Below, piece by piece: positions 10,336-22,112 of a stretch of 64,000 nucleotides of DNA (position 1 is the first letter of the stretch; the number at the start of each line of letters is the position of its first letter). A program made the position numbers and the translations under genes. The notes beneath the pieces are model-generated. The model was not told where the DNA came from and did not search any database. It was given only the letters and a program-made list of their open reading frames with translations. Source of the stretch: Macrobrachium rosenbergii. Its lineage: Eukaryota > Arthropoda > Malacostraca > Decapoda > Palaemonidae. Where the stretch lies: NCBI RefSeq assembly GCF_040412425.1, contig NC_089762.1, positions 19,642,202 through 19,706,201 of the forward strand, read 5' to 3'.

Positions 10336-12916
10336 TTAACTCTTAAACGCCGACTGGACGTATCATACGTCGACTAAAATTGTCTGTCGGGTGCCGAGTG
10401 GACGTACGGTATGTTGACTACAAAAAGTTTTTTTAAATATTCGCAGAAAAATAGTTATAGGCCTAGTTTGTAAAAGATTTTAAATCACGCGCCTTGAGGG
10501 ATGCTGGGAGTTCACGGATCATGCTGTTGTTTTGTTTACAAGCGTTACCCAGCCGCGCATGCGTGAATTTCTTTCTTCTCGCACTATGGAGCATCAGTGA
10601 CGCATCTCAGAAATTCTTTCGTCACTTTGTCGTAATTTTTGCACCGTTTTATATTAGCCGTTACATAAAGTTTTATATATGAAAATGTGTGCAATTTCAT
10701 GTAGAATACAACAAAAAACAACCCAAGGTTGTAGCTTTTAGAAGTTTTGAAATATTTTCTTATAAATCACAATAAGTGACAAAATTTCAACCTTCGGTCA
10801 ACTTTGACTAGACCGAAATGGTCGAAAAACGCAATTGTAAGCTAAAACTCTTACATTCCAGTAATATTCAATCATTTACCTTCATTTTGCAACAAATTGG
10901 AAGTCTCTAGCACAATATTTTGATTTATGGTGAATTTTTAAATAAAACTTTTTCCTTACGACCATGCGCGGTAACTCGGCCAAAAATCTCAGAAATTCTT
11001 TTGTCACTTTGTCGTGGTTTTTGCACCGTTTTATACTAGCCGCTACATAAAGTTTTATATATGAAAATGTGCACAATTTCCTGTAAAATACAACAAAAAA
11101 CAACCCATGGTTGTAGCTTTTATAAGTTTTGAAATATTTTCATATAAATCACGATAAGTGCCAAAATTTCAACCTTCGGTCAACTTTGACTCGACCGAAA
11201 TAGTCAAAAAACACAATTGTAAGCTAAAACTCTTACATTCTAGTAATATTCAATCATTTACCTTCATTTTGCAACAAATGGAAGTCTCTAGCACAATATT
11301 TCGATTTATGGTGAATTTTTAAAAAAAACTTTTTCCTTACGTCCTCGCACGGTAACTCGGCTGAAAATCTCAGAAATTTTTTTGTCACTTTGTCGTAATG
11401 TTTGCACCGTTTTATATTAGCCGTTACATAAAGTTTTATATATGAAAATGTGCGCAATATCCTGTAAAATACAACAAAAAACAACCCATGGTTGTAGCTT
11501 TTAGAAGTTTTGAAATATTTTCATATAAATCACGGTAAGTGACAAAATTTCAACCTTCGGTCAACTTTGACTCGACTGAAATAGTCGAAAAACGCAATTG
11601 TAAGCTAAAACTCTTACATTCTAGTAATATTCAATCATTTACCTTCATTTTGCAACAAATGGAAGTCTCTAGCACAATATTTCGATTTATGGTGATTTTT
11701 TGAAAAAACTTTTTCCTTACGTCCGCGCATGGTAACTCGGCTGAAAATCTCAGAAATTCTTTTGTCACTTTGTTGTAATGTTTGCACCATTTTATATTAG
11801 CCGTTACATAAAGTTTTATATATGAAAATGTGCGCAATTTCATGTAGAATACAACAACAAGTAACTCATGGTTGTAGCTTTTATCAGTTTTGAAATATTT
11901 TCATATAAATCACGATAAGTGACAAAATTTCAACCTTCGGTCAAATTTGACTCGACCAAAATAGTCAAAAAACGCAATTGTAAGCTAAAACTCTTAAATT
12001 CTAGTAACATTCAATCATTTACTTTCATTTTTCAAGAAATGGGAAGTCTCTAGCACAATATTTCGATTTATGGTGAATTTTTGAAAAAAACTTTTTCCTT
12101 ACCTCCGTGCGCGGTAACTCGGCTGAAAATATCAGAATTTCTTTAGTCACCGTGTCGTAATTTTCGCACCATTTTATATTAGGCCTTACATAAAGTGTTA
12201 TACATGAAAATGTGCGCAATATCATTTAGAATACAACAAAAAATAACTCATGGTTTTAGCTTTTACCAGTTTTGAAATATTTTCATGTAAATCACGATAA
12301 ATAGAAAAAATTCGACCTTTGGTCAACTTTAACTCGACTGAAATGGTCAAAAACTGCAATTGTAAGCTAAAACACTTACAGTCTAGTAATATTCAATCAA
12401 TTACCTTCATTTTGCAACAAACGAGAAGTCTCTAGCACAATATTTCGATTTATGGCAAATTTTAGAAAAAAACTTGTTTTTACGTCCGCTCATTACGAGT
12501 TCATGCATCATTTTGTGATAATATTTTCTCTGTGTTGCTTTGATCGTTTTACAATTTGTTATATACCAAAATCATTACAATTTAGTGTACAATACAATGA
12601 AAAAAAAATAACTCATTAGCTTTAACCATTTTGCTCACAGCGCGATTTGTATACAATTATATATGAAATTTTTTTTTGCGCTGTCATATATTCCAATATT
12701 TATATATGATAATGATATTTTTTAAATTTCTGATGGTTGCATACTAAACTTCAGGCAATGACAAAAAAAGGAGCCAAAAATTAACTCTTAATCTTAAAAA
12801 CTAAGCGTTCTGTTAGTTTTTGAAAAAACTTTTTTTACGCTTCAACGCTAACTCCCGAATGCCGCCGGCATACGACAGACACTTTTGTAAATAGAGGCTC
12901 AACGTTTAAGGGTTAA
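10336..12916. mobile_element. piggyBac-like non-autonomous element with TTAA borders
   Basis: 2.58 kb element bounded by TTAA on both sides. Left end is TTAA-CTCTTAAACG and the right end, read inverted, is TTAA-CCCTTAAACG. Similarity continues inward through GTCTGTCG and AAAAAGTTTTTT, so the inverted ends are about 100 bases long but imperfect. TTAA duplication and CCC-type ends are hallmarks of the piggyBac superfamily. No transposase frame is present. The core is made of 381-base tandem units. Family assignment is inferred from the ends alone. Confidence 0.65.
10560..12500. repeat. Five tandem units of about 381 bases inside the TTAA element
   Basis: The landmark CTCAGAAATTCTTT-GTCAC recurs near 10611, 10993, 11374, 11754 and 12135, i.e. 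every 380-382 bases. Other shared blocks are CAACCTTCGGTCAACTTTGACT, GCAATTGTAAGCTAAAAC and TCTAGCACAATATTTCGATTTATGG. The last unit is more diverged and fades near 12500. The short minus-strand frames that recur in each unit (starting MFFVVFYR or similar) have no known product and look like by-products of the repeat. Confidence 0.88.
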
Positions 12917-13825
12917 TCCAAGGGTGAGGGGTTCTTGACCAAATATCTAAGGACCAGAAAGGCCTCTAGATTATTAAGTGCTGTTCAGGTAAGTACCTAA
13001 AAACTCCAATTGGACAGAGATTTCACTCTTTTCACTCAGAGCTGGCGAGTGCTCCTGGGTGCTTGGAGCATGCACTGGCACCAGGTTATAGTTGGTGTCA
13101 GGTGAGCTGGACACCAGGCGAGTTAGAAATTTGGGAGTTGGATGGAGCTCATGGAGGCCAAGGATTTCTGCTAAGCTCTAAGGGAGAAAGAACAGATCCA
13201 GGTCTTGGATGAATCCTCGTTCTTGGCTAAAATCAAAGGAAAAAACGAGGATAACACATCCCTTGCTTTCTAGCTGGGTGTGAAAAAGGCTTGCGAGGTC
13301 TTTGAGAGATAAGCATAGATCGGTATTTCTCCAAGGAAAGCAAGAGAACCCAAATCTTCTCAGGAACAAAGAGGTAATCTGCGGCAGGGTCATAGGTGTC
13401 TAAAAAGAAGAAACGAAGAGTCTGAGACACCAGCTTTGGAAGACATCCACTAAGTCTGGGAGACAGAGGAAGAGGGTGACTTCTGAATCTGCAACACATA
13501 CTGAGACCCTTTGGAAGACAATCCCATGAACAGTCTGATGCCTGTCTGGGAATGGGGGAAAGATCTTGAAGAGTCCACCAACAACTGTAAGTAACTGGCA
13601 ACTGAGCCTGAAACTGTTCAGCACTTCCTCAATCATGTAGAAGGTTCCTTGAAGAGGCAAACAGGTCCAAGGTTGGCTTGCTTCATACAATAAAGAGATT
13701 CTGACAACTAGGAATAAAAAGGCCATGATGGGAAGGACAAGCTTCTGAGGGCCCAGTACGTCCTTCGACACTTAGTCCCGGAATAAATCAAATGACTAGA
13801 AAACTTGATTGATCTGTCAACAGAA
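12917..13825. other. Unclassified repeat-like intron sequence
   Basis: GC content rises compared with flanks. Several frames are open for 60-120 codons but none shows a known domain or splice-site support. The style (short degenerate CACCAGG/GTGTCAGG motifs near 13060-13130) resembles the interior of the DIRS-like element at 22-28 kb. I see no gene. Confidence 0.35.
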
Positions 13826-14476
13826 GCAGGGTTGGCCATTTTAACCAAATGGTTTAAACCATGGTTTAAACCAGTAAAAAAAAAACATGGTTTTTTTTGG
13901 TTTTTATGTTTTTTTAAAGTTTTTATTGGTTTTTTATTTTTCATTTTTTTATTTTCTTTAGGTAGTCAAGCTTTCTCCACAAATCTTTTTTAGATAATAT
14001 TAATTTTTTGGTACTTAACCAATGTTTAACCTACTAGTACATTCAAAGTCATATCTTAGAACATATTATTTGTGTTACAAAACCAGACATAACTGTACAT
14101 ATTAATACTAGTGGTAAACTTCAGATATTTAGGTTAAAAGAAATTGGTAAATAATTTGATTTTTTTAATGCTAAAGAGGTACTGTATATATAGAAACAAA
14201 AATAGAATATGAATCAAATACACAAAAAATTTACAAAAATAAATACCATTTGGTGACTGATATCAGTTACTCTGTGTTATTTATTTACTTTATTTTTTAG
14301 ATGTAATAAATAAAAGCCCTTTTTGGATACAGAAAGTCAGAAGAATTCATTAATATGAAATATAAAATCCTACTTCAAAATGGTAAGTCGGTAACTTAAT
14401 ATTTTGCTTAACCAGATCCAAACTTGTAAGTCAGTCAGACAGGTATCATACATGACACATCCACTCAACTACAGAA

Positions 14477-14538
<62 letters not shown>

Positions 14539-14860
14539 TGCAGTTATCCGAAGTATTTCATATAACCAAAGATTTTGACTTGTAACTAAAGTGCTCTAAT
14601 TTCTACGAGATATGGAGATAAATGATAATGGAAACTTAAAATTTTTTTTAATACTTACAGTGTATGGATAATGGTATGTCAAACACATATAGGCGCACAG
14701 ATTTGTGTGAATATCATCTAAATATCTGAAGTTTTATACTGAGTAGCACAGGAATTAATTTAATTAAATAAACCAGAAAAAAACCATATTCCATGGTTTA
14801 AACCAAAAATGCCATGATTTTTGGTTTCTTTAAAAAAACCATTGGTTTTTGCCAACCCTG
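13826..14860. mobile_element. hAT-like non-autonomous element
   Basis: 1.03 kb with inverted ends: CAGGGTTGGC at 13826 and GCCAACCCTG ending at 14860. Inside both ends lie repeated TGGTTTAAACCA-type blocks. CAGGG termini are typical of hAT elements, which duplicate 8 bases. The flanks AACAGAAG and AGAGGAAG agree at five of eight positions, so any duplication has decayed. No transposase is visible. The interior is AT-rich and holds a (CT)n tract. Confidence 0.6.
14478..14533. repeat. (CT)n microsatellite inside the hAT-like element
   Basis: About 56 bases of uninterrupted CT. Confidence 0.95.
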
Positions 14861-15927
14861 AGAGGAAGAACTGCTGATTGGTCGAGAGGGAACGCTGGAT
14901 CCAGCTCCCTGCTTAGTGGATGTGTTAGGACTGAGGTCTAATCCAAACAGACTACCACAGAGCTAGGGTCGAGCAGTACTAGAGCTGTAAGAGAAACACT
15001 TTAGCTCTCCACAGTATAAGTGAGCTTCTGTTCTTCTTGAGGACCAAGTCCTGGACACCTTCAGGGTTCTTCAAATGGGCTCCTTTGACCTAGATCTGAG
15101 GTGCTGAGAAGAAGACTACAACTAAGCTCAGCAGAAGAAGGAATTCCCTTGCACAAGTCACGTTCAGACAGCCACCACTGGAAATCTGACTATAAAAACC
15201 TGGGCTAAGAAACAACACGGAGGTGTCCGACTGTGTTTCCTTGTCCCGGTAAAGGTTACTGTCAAGAGCCTCCGAGCCACTTTTCTTCAAAGATAATGAA
15301 GAAGTTAGTCTAAATGTAAAGACTGAAGTAATACCCAGACAAAAGGGGAAGTCAAATGCAGGAAGAGCTAGTAATCGGGAGAGGTCGAAGCACAGACTCC
15401 CGATTGGGAAGCCCTGTCCCGAAAGGCAGAAAAACTCTCTGGAGTTTGGACTGAGATCTGGAAGAGTGCTCCCTGCACATCGAAGCTCCTATCCAATCAC
15501 CCTGGAGAATGGGTGAAAGAACTATCTGGATCATCTCCCTCTTGACCGTCATCTACTGTCTAAGAGAGAGAAATGAAGAACTGTGGTCATGCAGCACATT
15601 GTCAGGAGCCAAGTACTGTACAAGAAAAAGTGTTGAGCGCTCCAAAACTACTGTTGGAACGGCGTCATTTGGAAGCGATAGCCCGTTGCAACTATGTGAA
15701 TCTCACAGCAGAGGACAGCACCACAGATCGCCTTCTAGAGAATACAAAGCAAGAGCGGAAAAACTCTTCCAAGTCTGTACATGACAGGGCATGGAAACAA
15801 TCCAAGGTGCCGAGCCTCTGGTGCTGGATGCTCTGACACTGGACACTTGGACACTAGACTTTCGGTGGACGGTGTAACAGATCCAACAAATTACTAAGTT
15901 GGTGCAGAAACCAACGTAGAAAAGCGC
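14861..15927. other. Unclassified repeat-like intron sequence
   Basis: Continuation of the GC-richer sequence interrupted by the hAT-like element. Open frames up to about 90 codons occur on both strands but lack known motifs. No gene is supported. Confidence 0.35.
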
Positions 15928-16118
15928 TTGGAACTTGGGAGCTCGGAACTCGGGAGCTCAGAACTCAGGCACTCGGAACTTGGAACCTGGGAGCTCGGAA
16001 CTTGGGTGCTCGGAACTTGGGAACTCAGAATTTGGGCCCTCAGAAGTTGGGAGCTCGGAATTTGGGCACTCAGAACTTGGGAGCTCGGAACTAGGTAGCT
16101 TGGAACTTGGGCGCTCTC
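15928..16118. repeat. Minisatellite built on GGAACTTGGGAGCTC
   Basis: A dozen or so degenerate units of about 15 bases, variants of (T)CGGAACTTGGGAGCTC or TCAGAACTTGGGCACTC. Translated in plus it gives a Ser-Glu-Leu-Gly repeat, which is a by-product of the DNA repeat. It is flanked by related GGACACTTGGACACTAG motifs. Confidence 0.85.
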
Positions 16119-16389
16119 TGACTCTGTCCAGATTCTGAGAGCAATGATGACAACTGCTGATGCACCAAAACTGGGAAATATACCTACAACGGCTGAGATA
16201 AATCCAAAAAAACGCCATTGGCATCACTAGTCTACACTGTGATCCATAACTAACCACACTGGGATCCTGAAAGTGTCAATGGAGCCTCTTGTCCAAACTG
16301 GGATCCCTATCTTGTTCACACTGGGGTCCGAAAATTGAAAAAATGCCATTGGCACCACTAGGCCAAGGCAAGCACATCTTTATGATCTT

Positions 16390-16710
16390 TATGGATGCCT
16401 TTTCAATGGCTGTCCGTTGAGACAGGCGGAAAACAGGCTTGACTGAGGGGTAACTATCCGGGGGCAAACCCTTTTGGACTCCCATGGACCGACAGTATGT
16501 CTCCTCCCAGGTTTAGGGGAGTCTGACAGGGACTGGGTTTTTGAGATCTCACAGGACTGGATAGTTACCTCCACTACACATCCAACAAGACGTCTTTCCA
16601 GTGGCTGTCTGCCAGTATCTGGGACCGCAACAGGCTCGACTGAGGGGGGCAACAACCCATGTGGAACCCCCGACCTCCTTTGGACTTCCAGTTTGTCCCC
16701 TCCCAGGAAT
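16390..16710. repeat. Two diverged tandem units, period about 196 bases
   Basis: The block TTTTCAATGGCTGTCCG...GGCTTGACTGAGGGG (from 16398) recurs as TTTCCAGTGGCTGTCTG...GGCTCGACTGAGGGG (from 16594). Each is followed by a stretch ending in TTTGGACT and CTCCTCCCAGG. No gene function seen. Confidence 0.65.
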
Positions 16711-16886
16711 TGTGAGGAGTTTGACTCAGTGACAGGTAGAGTGGTAGACAGCTGGGAAGGTGGCTGGGAGGGAAGGGAAGAAGTGAGGACCAGCACAACT
16801 GACTCATGAGCCATCTCCTTAAAGGAAGTCATATTACATGGCAAGACAGTTCACTTTAAAAATATATTTCATGCACAGCATTTACC

Positions 16887-17396
16887 TTAGTTTCTAGGAA
16901 GATGCCTTCTGAAGAGCAGAAAGTCCACAAAAGACATATCTAGAGTGGAGGAAGAGGAAGGGCCACTAATACTGATAGACACAGATGGGACAAAGGATAG
17001 ATGAAAACTATGAGAAAATGGAGGAAATGAGTGGGAAGGAAACAGTGTAGGTAAAGAACAAATAGGCTGAGATTGTGAGGCTGAAACTGAAGGAAAAAGC
17101 TCAACAAAAAATTGAATATCATTAACTTCAGTAACACAGATCAATGCAGATGAAACTTTAACCTCAGAGCTATGGTTATCTCCTGCATAACTAGATTCAA
17201 ACTCTAAACCTACATTGCTATTCTTAGAACTTGACTGCTGAAGATGATAACTAGGGCCTATGCAAAACTGATAATTTGGAGATCGAGGAATTTGACCGGT
17301 CATCTGCAACAATGGAGAGAAAGGTGTTGGAGGGCACAGATCAACCTTGCCTCGATAACCGACCAGTTCCCTGACAGCAGACTCTTTCAACGTCAC
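16887..17396 (-). other. Unrecognised open frame of 169 codons
   Basis: A Ser/Pro/Phe-rich frame on the minus strand within GDPGP1 intron 1. The N-terminal part is polar and the C-terminal part is rich in PSHSFPPFSHSF-type low complexity. The stop overlaps a donor-like AAG|GTAAAT. There is no known domain and no second exon that continues it. It could be chance, part of an old transposon, or an exon of an unrelated nested gene. Confidence 0.2.
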
Positions 17397-17664
17397 AGGT
17401 CAGTTCTAAGCTCAGGTACTACAGATATGTTAGGCCAATGACATCTACTCTCTCAGGGAAGAGTGTGCAAATAAGAGCATACACCTTGTAGGGAACCAAC
17501 TTCTTTACCAAACAAAATTTTGGTAAAACCTGCAACTGATTCCACAATCTGACTGCATCCCGTTCTAACTTATCAAGTCACTTTTTCTGAACAAAGGGGA
17601 GCAGAAGACACAACAGATGGAGGAGAAGGGAGAGGAGGGAAAGGAGGTGGGTTGGGTGAGAGAG

Positions 17665-17940
17665 TTCTTCATTGGGTAGGTGGGTTCTGTTCTCAGTTAG
17701 CACTCTGCTGGCCGCGAGTTCGAATCTCTGACCGGCCAATGAAGAATAAGAGGAATTTATTTCTGGTGATAGAAATTCATTTCTCGCTATAATGTGGTTT
17801 GGATTCTACAATAAGCTGTAGGTCCCGTTGCTAGGTAACCTATTGGTTCTTAGCCACGTAAAATAAATCTAATCCTTCGGGCAAGCCCTAGGAGAGCTGT
17901 TAATCAGCTCATTGGTCTGGTTAAACTAAGGTATACTATT
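17665..17940 (+). mobile_element. tRNA-derived SINE, copy 1
   Basis: About 276 bases. The head is tRNA-like, with B-box GAGTTCGAATC at about 17719 and a long closing stem (TTCTTCATTGG ... CCAATGAAG). The body is shared with the copy at 42313: ATTTATTTCTGGTGATAGAA, GTAGGTCCCGTTGCTAGG, TTCTTAGCCACGTAAAA, AGCCCTAGGAGAGCTGTTAA and GGTCTGGTTAAACTAAG. A well-conserved central block is usual for SINE families with shared core domains. SINEs are copied by LINE enzymes. Confidence 0.85.
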
Positions 17941-18522
17941 TTTGGAAGAGAGAGAAGGAAGAGGTGAGGAAGCCAGGAGGGAAGTAACCAGCTTGTCCCT
18001 GCTCTAATCAGTTACCGTCTAAACCTAACCATTTCCCTTTCCTTCCTATAACTAGGGAATTCCCTCACTATGTCAAACCATTTCCTACATTCCTCACATT
18101 GGAGGTTTGGGTCACACACCTGACTCATAAAACTGACACACACAGAATACCTATTCATTTCTGTCACATACATCCTGTTTTACAAAAGTTGTTACAGCAA
18201 AACCTAAAACTAATATTCTTATGTTTACTGATTCAGTTGAGGATATTCCTAGCCAACAAAGCTAAAAAAGATTACAAAACTGTGAAACAGTGCAACAGTC
18301 AAAATCCTGAATGCCTTACAAAACAATTTGCTATAACAGAAGAATAATTCTGACAAGAGCATAAATGTTTGATATCCACCACATGGAGAAAAGGTGAACT
18401 AGACAGCCAATCCACATCAGCCCAGCATTCTTCTTTCATGAATGCTGACAGCACCTGACTGGCATGAAGATGCAAGTTATCTTTACCAGTATACAGGATT
18501 CATCCCAATTAATATTACATAC

Positions 18523-18756
18523 CTGAGTAACTATGTTGTATTTCCCAGGTACAATCTTGGTCTGTACATCATCCGTTTTATAATTAAAAACACCAGCATC
18601 ACTTGCTTCTTCCCATTTCGTAGTCAGGATTGAGTCAAAACTAGATTTCTTACCATTACTGTGACAGCTGCTGGCTGTGTAAGCAAAGTCAGCACTGGAA
18701 TACTTGTAAACAAGAGCACCCTTCTCAGAAGAATGACTCACACCATTAGTTTCCAT
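18523..18756 (-). CDS. GDPGP1: GDP-D-glucose phosphorylase, coding exon 1 with start codon
   Basis: 78 codons from ATG at 18756 to the donor GTATGT after 18523, phase 0. The C-terminal half reads WEEASDAGVFNYKTDD and then VPGKYNIVTQ. The family consensus has the same order: a Trp-containing helix, a G-V/L-F-x-Y segment, and a PGKYxxxxQ strand running directly into LN..R..RRRP of exon 2. The first 40 residues are Ser-rich and not conserved. The ATG at 18756 is the first in this frame. An acceptor-like TTTCAG ends at 18779, suggesting a 22-base 5' UTR portion and an upstream non-coding exon. In total 187 of an expected 385 or so residues lie in this window. Confidence 0.85.
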
Positions 18757-18778
18757 TGTAGATTGTTGTAGCAAATAT
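18757..18778 (-). other. Probable 5' UTR piece and splice acceptor of GDPGP1
   Basis: On the minus strand, a T-rich tract and TTTCAG end at 18779. Twenty-two bases later comes the ATG of coding exon 1. This suggests that a non-coding first exon lies at higher coordinates. I could not identify that exon or the promoter. Confidence 0.45.
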
Positions 18779-18780
18779 CT

Positions 18781-21439
18781 GAAATTTTTAAAAGAACCTC
18801 AATTCTTCATACAACATATCAAATTATAATTCATCTTATAATTATCATTTGTCCTGATATAAAACCATCCACTTTATACAAGACTGAAGCAACTGACATA
18901 TGGGTAATAAAGTACAGTAATGATTATAGATGATGTATAGATAGAACTTATGTACAGTATTCACAAGAAATAAGTGTAAGGAAAATGACAAGCAGGTATA
19001 AAAACAAGCGTAAAAATATACTTGTTATGCATAAAATTCAGCTATCTTCTATTAAATGGCATACTGTGTAGGTGTGGCATGCTGGAAGATTGAGCAGGAA
19101 TGTATAATGCACTTTAACCCTGAGGAACTAAAGACCAAAAACCTTAAGAAGTGAGAAGTATGGTTACTTAGGCACATACTGTAAAACAAACCTTGTTAGT
19201 AAGGAAAGACAATGTGCACTGTGTACAGTAATATAAAATACTACTACTTCTCAGCTTAATCCCTAGTTGGGGCTGCTGTTTTTAATAAGTCTTTTCCAGG
19301 TGTTTCTGTCTTGTGTCCTCCCATCTCCTATTCCTTTATCCCTCGTGTATTTGTAACACTCACTGAATGGCTCACTGAATAATTTATTTTTGCAATTATC
19401 TTATAGACAAGATGTCTTTCCTGACTCCAACCCTACCTCTTTATCCAGGCTTGGGAAATATAAAAAGCATAATCATGAGTTCAGCGCCGGCCACATGAGC
19501 CTTGTGAGGCCCAGGAGGGCTTTCACCTTTAATAATCACTGCTCAGGATAGCAATGCAAAACTATAAACAACAAACTTGGAGGTGTCCACTTCTGAGGCA
19601 AATTTCTTCCACACTTACATTTCTATATACAGTACTGTAAAAAAAAAAATTACATGAGGCTTTATAGACCAATTTGAAAACCACCCAAAACCTTCCTGTC
19701 CCCTTATCACGGCCACCCACTTTGATCTTTGCCAAAGGCCATTTCTTAGGCATCCTGGATGCCCCATGGCCTTTACTGTGGAGCATAACTAATAAAATAC
19801 ATATTAACACACAAGTATAGCTGAGCCTCTCACTGATACTCCTTAGTGACTTTCACCTAGGTAGCAGGACGTCATAGGCATAATGAGAGCTGCTCTATCT
19901 AAAGAAGTATTTATCACCCTAGCAGAAACTAGTCAAGCATTGATGTAAGGGGTGGAACTCTCATTCCCCAATTTGGAGCATCAAATGTAAGTGGTTAAAT
20001 AGCTGCTTAGCCTTCTAACACTCTCACTTCATACTTCACATCACTCATATTCAGTACTGAACAGTAATTTGATTGTGAGAATGAGTTGAGGAACAATGAA
20101 CATAATGTTTTTTTACACAATCTCATTGTCACAATTGTTTACATAACACAAAGTGCAAACACGGAACAAGCTCCCACAGAATAAAATACCCACATTTGAA
20201 CACGAAGTGAAAAACCGAGCAAATACAAAACACAAACAAAGTAAAACACAAACATGAAATTACTGTACACAAATATATATAAAAGAGCAAGAGGATAAAT
20301 ACAGCATGGCTATAGACCTACAACACTAACAATGACACTAAAATAACATTACAGCCTCTTAAACTTGAGACAAATAGGATGGCAATTCCACAGTATTACA
20401 CCACTGCAAAGGATGAAAGACCTTTGCAGTGTGACATCATGGCAACTACCTGCCAATGGAATGAGGATGACAGAGTGCTACAAAGGAAGAAGCACACACT
20501 TCTTGAGGCATAATCTTTTAAAGTATTAGTGCTAAGTCCCTGTGGAAAATGGAATTAGGGAAGATGGCCAAACCCTTTTCTGGCAATCACCTGAATCATA
20601 ACTGCTGGAACAAAGGAAACCAGCAATTCAAGTACATATAGTAATTTACTTTACAAGACAAAGAACCTAGGAAACAACTAAAATCCAGACATCAACATTA
20701 TCATTTTCTCATCAGACTTTCCCTCTTTGGGGTTACAGGTAAAATCTATAATTCTCTCCAATCTCTTCTGTCTTGTTCCTTTTTCACCTCGCTTCTCATC
20801 TGGCAAACTGTCAGGAGTTTCTGAAACTTCCAATGGTCTTCATCCTCGGTGCTTCATTTACTAATTTTCTCGCTAACTATTCCTCACCCTTTCTAATCAC
20901 AGGTCCAAACTATTTCAGCCTATGAGATCCCAGGGGCTACAGGCATGAAGGGCAAAGCAGCCTGGTTTATGTTACATTGGGATCTATCCTTGTAATTACT
21001 GTACTATACCACTGCCACATAGTCATGATTTTTAATTTCTTCCTCTTTGTGATTTTACCCACTATACTTGATCCCTATTTATCATGCATTTCTCTTGTCT
21101 TTTTTTTTGGCATATTTTACCAATTCTGTTGGTGCAATCTATTAGTTTTTAGTTCCCCCCTCCCCTATCCCACTCAAAACCCCAGGTTAGCCAGCCTAGA
21201 AAGATATAAAATGAAAGAGCTAAACCAACAATAAAAACCACTTAAAACATACAATAAGCTGTTGAAAAATTGATAAAATTTGATAAAATTTTACTGTAAT
21301 CCATGATCACATTTTGGACTTGAAATATCATTTTATTAAATTTTAATGTGTGCTTTTAACATTTTTGACATTTGTTTCTTTTGTGACAGTTTTAGGTAAT
21401 ACTATAGAATAACTGTGCACAGCCTTTTACCTTGAAAAT
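18781..21439. other. Non-coding stretch upstream of GDPGP1 coding exon 1
   Basis: No exon or known element was recognised. It should contain the GDPGP1 promoter and a non-coding first exon, but I cannot place them. A perfect 11-base inverted repeat (CACTGCAAAGG / CCTTTGCAGTG, 8-base loop) lies near 20402-20431. Confidence 0.5.
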
Positions 21440-21660
21440 TGAGTTTTCCTATACTTTGAGTGTTGCAGATAAAGGAGGCGGTGTTGTTTATTGGCAGTCA
21501 ATTAATATTATCCTCACATCTCTATCCAACAAGGTTGGGGACCCTTTAGGAACGCAGGGTTTTGGGTGGGGTAAAACACAGGGAGAGAGAGCAGACATGT
21601 TATTATTATGCTGGAGAACCTGGAGCAGTGCCACACATGCGCAAGGCATCTGGGAGCCAT
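21440..21660 (+). repeat. Outer inverted repeat, left arm
   Basis: It matches the reverse complement of about 29165-29400. Shared blocks in order include TTATTGGCAGTCAA / TTTTTGGCAGTCAA, TCCAACAAGGTTGGGGACCC, TTTTGGGTGGGGTA, GGGAGAGAGAGC and ATGTTATTATTATGCTGG. Similarity is high but clearly imperfect. The two arms enclose the DIRS-like element. Confidence 0.75.
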
Positions 21661-21751
21661 ATGTTCCAGAAGGGGTTGGCTAAGGGAAGGGGAAGGGCCT
21701 GGTGAAGGAAACCTATTATAAAATAATTTTTAAAAGTAAATTGTATTTTTC

Positions 21752-21931
21752 CTAACTATACAAACCTGAGGTCCTTTACATTAGAAATTACTTTCAGGCG
21801 TAGGCTGAAAAGCCTTTAAACTCTTGACAGCAAAAGGTGGTTAGACAGTATACTATAATGGTCTCGTCTTTTCCAGGTAAGCGGATACCCACCTGCCTGG
21901 ATGTAAACATTCTTTTCTGTTTGTCTTTCGG
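21752..21931. repeat. Inverted terminal repeat of the DIRS-like element, left
   Basis: Imperfect reverse complement of 28741-28900. Conserved blocks are spread over about 180 bases and end in the shared CTTTCGG. Confidence 0.78.
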
Positions 21932-22008
21932 TCCAGGTTCAAATTGAGGGGTGGCATGAGGTGGGCATAAAGTGTAAAGGACCTCTTTGGCGGGTTTGTT
22001 TTTATTCA

Positions 22009-22112
22009 GTTAGGAAAATACAATTTAGCTTTAAAAATTGTTATTTGTTCCTTCCTCTTGCCAGGATCAATATTGTATTTTTCTACAAAACCCCTTGGTC
22101 CTTTACATTAGG
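22009..22112. repeat. ICR-like region of the DIRS-like element
   Basis: The first 35 bases are close to the reverse complement of 21723-21757. The last part resembles the reverse complement of 28867-28905, with an insertion of about 20 bases between TTTGTTCC and the CAATAT block. The CCTTTACATTAGGAAGACT segment is repeated once more at 22180-22202. Confidence 0.65.

Noticed and set aside
10882..12225. Series of similar short minus-strand frames that could suggest a small gene family
   Set aside because: They coincide exactly with the 381-base tandem unit and lie within a non-autonomous element; divergence is not biased toward silent sites as far as can be seen by eye.
15935..16138. Ser-Glu-Leu-Gly repeat protein on the plus strand
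   Set aside because: It is the direct translation of a 15-base minisatellite, with no start context or splice support.
17665..17745. tRNA-like head as a genuine tRNA gene (also at 42313-42390 and 41341-41410)
   Set aside because: Cloverleaf arms are poor, and each head is followed by a repeated SINE body.
20402..20431. 11-base perfect hairpin as a possible microRNA
   Set aside because: The stem is too short for a miRNA precursor and no longer pairing was seen around it.
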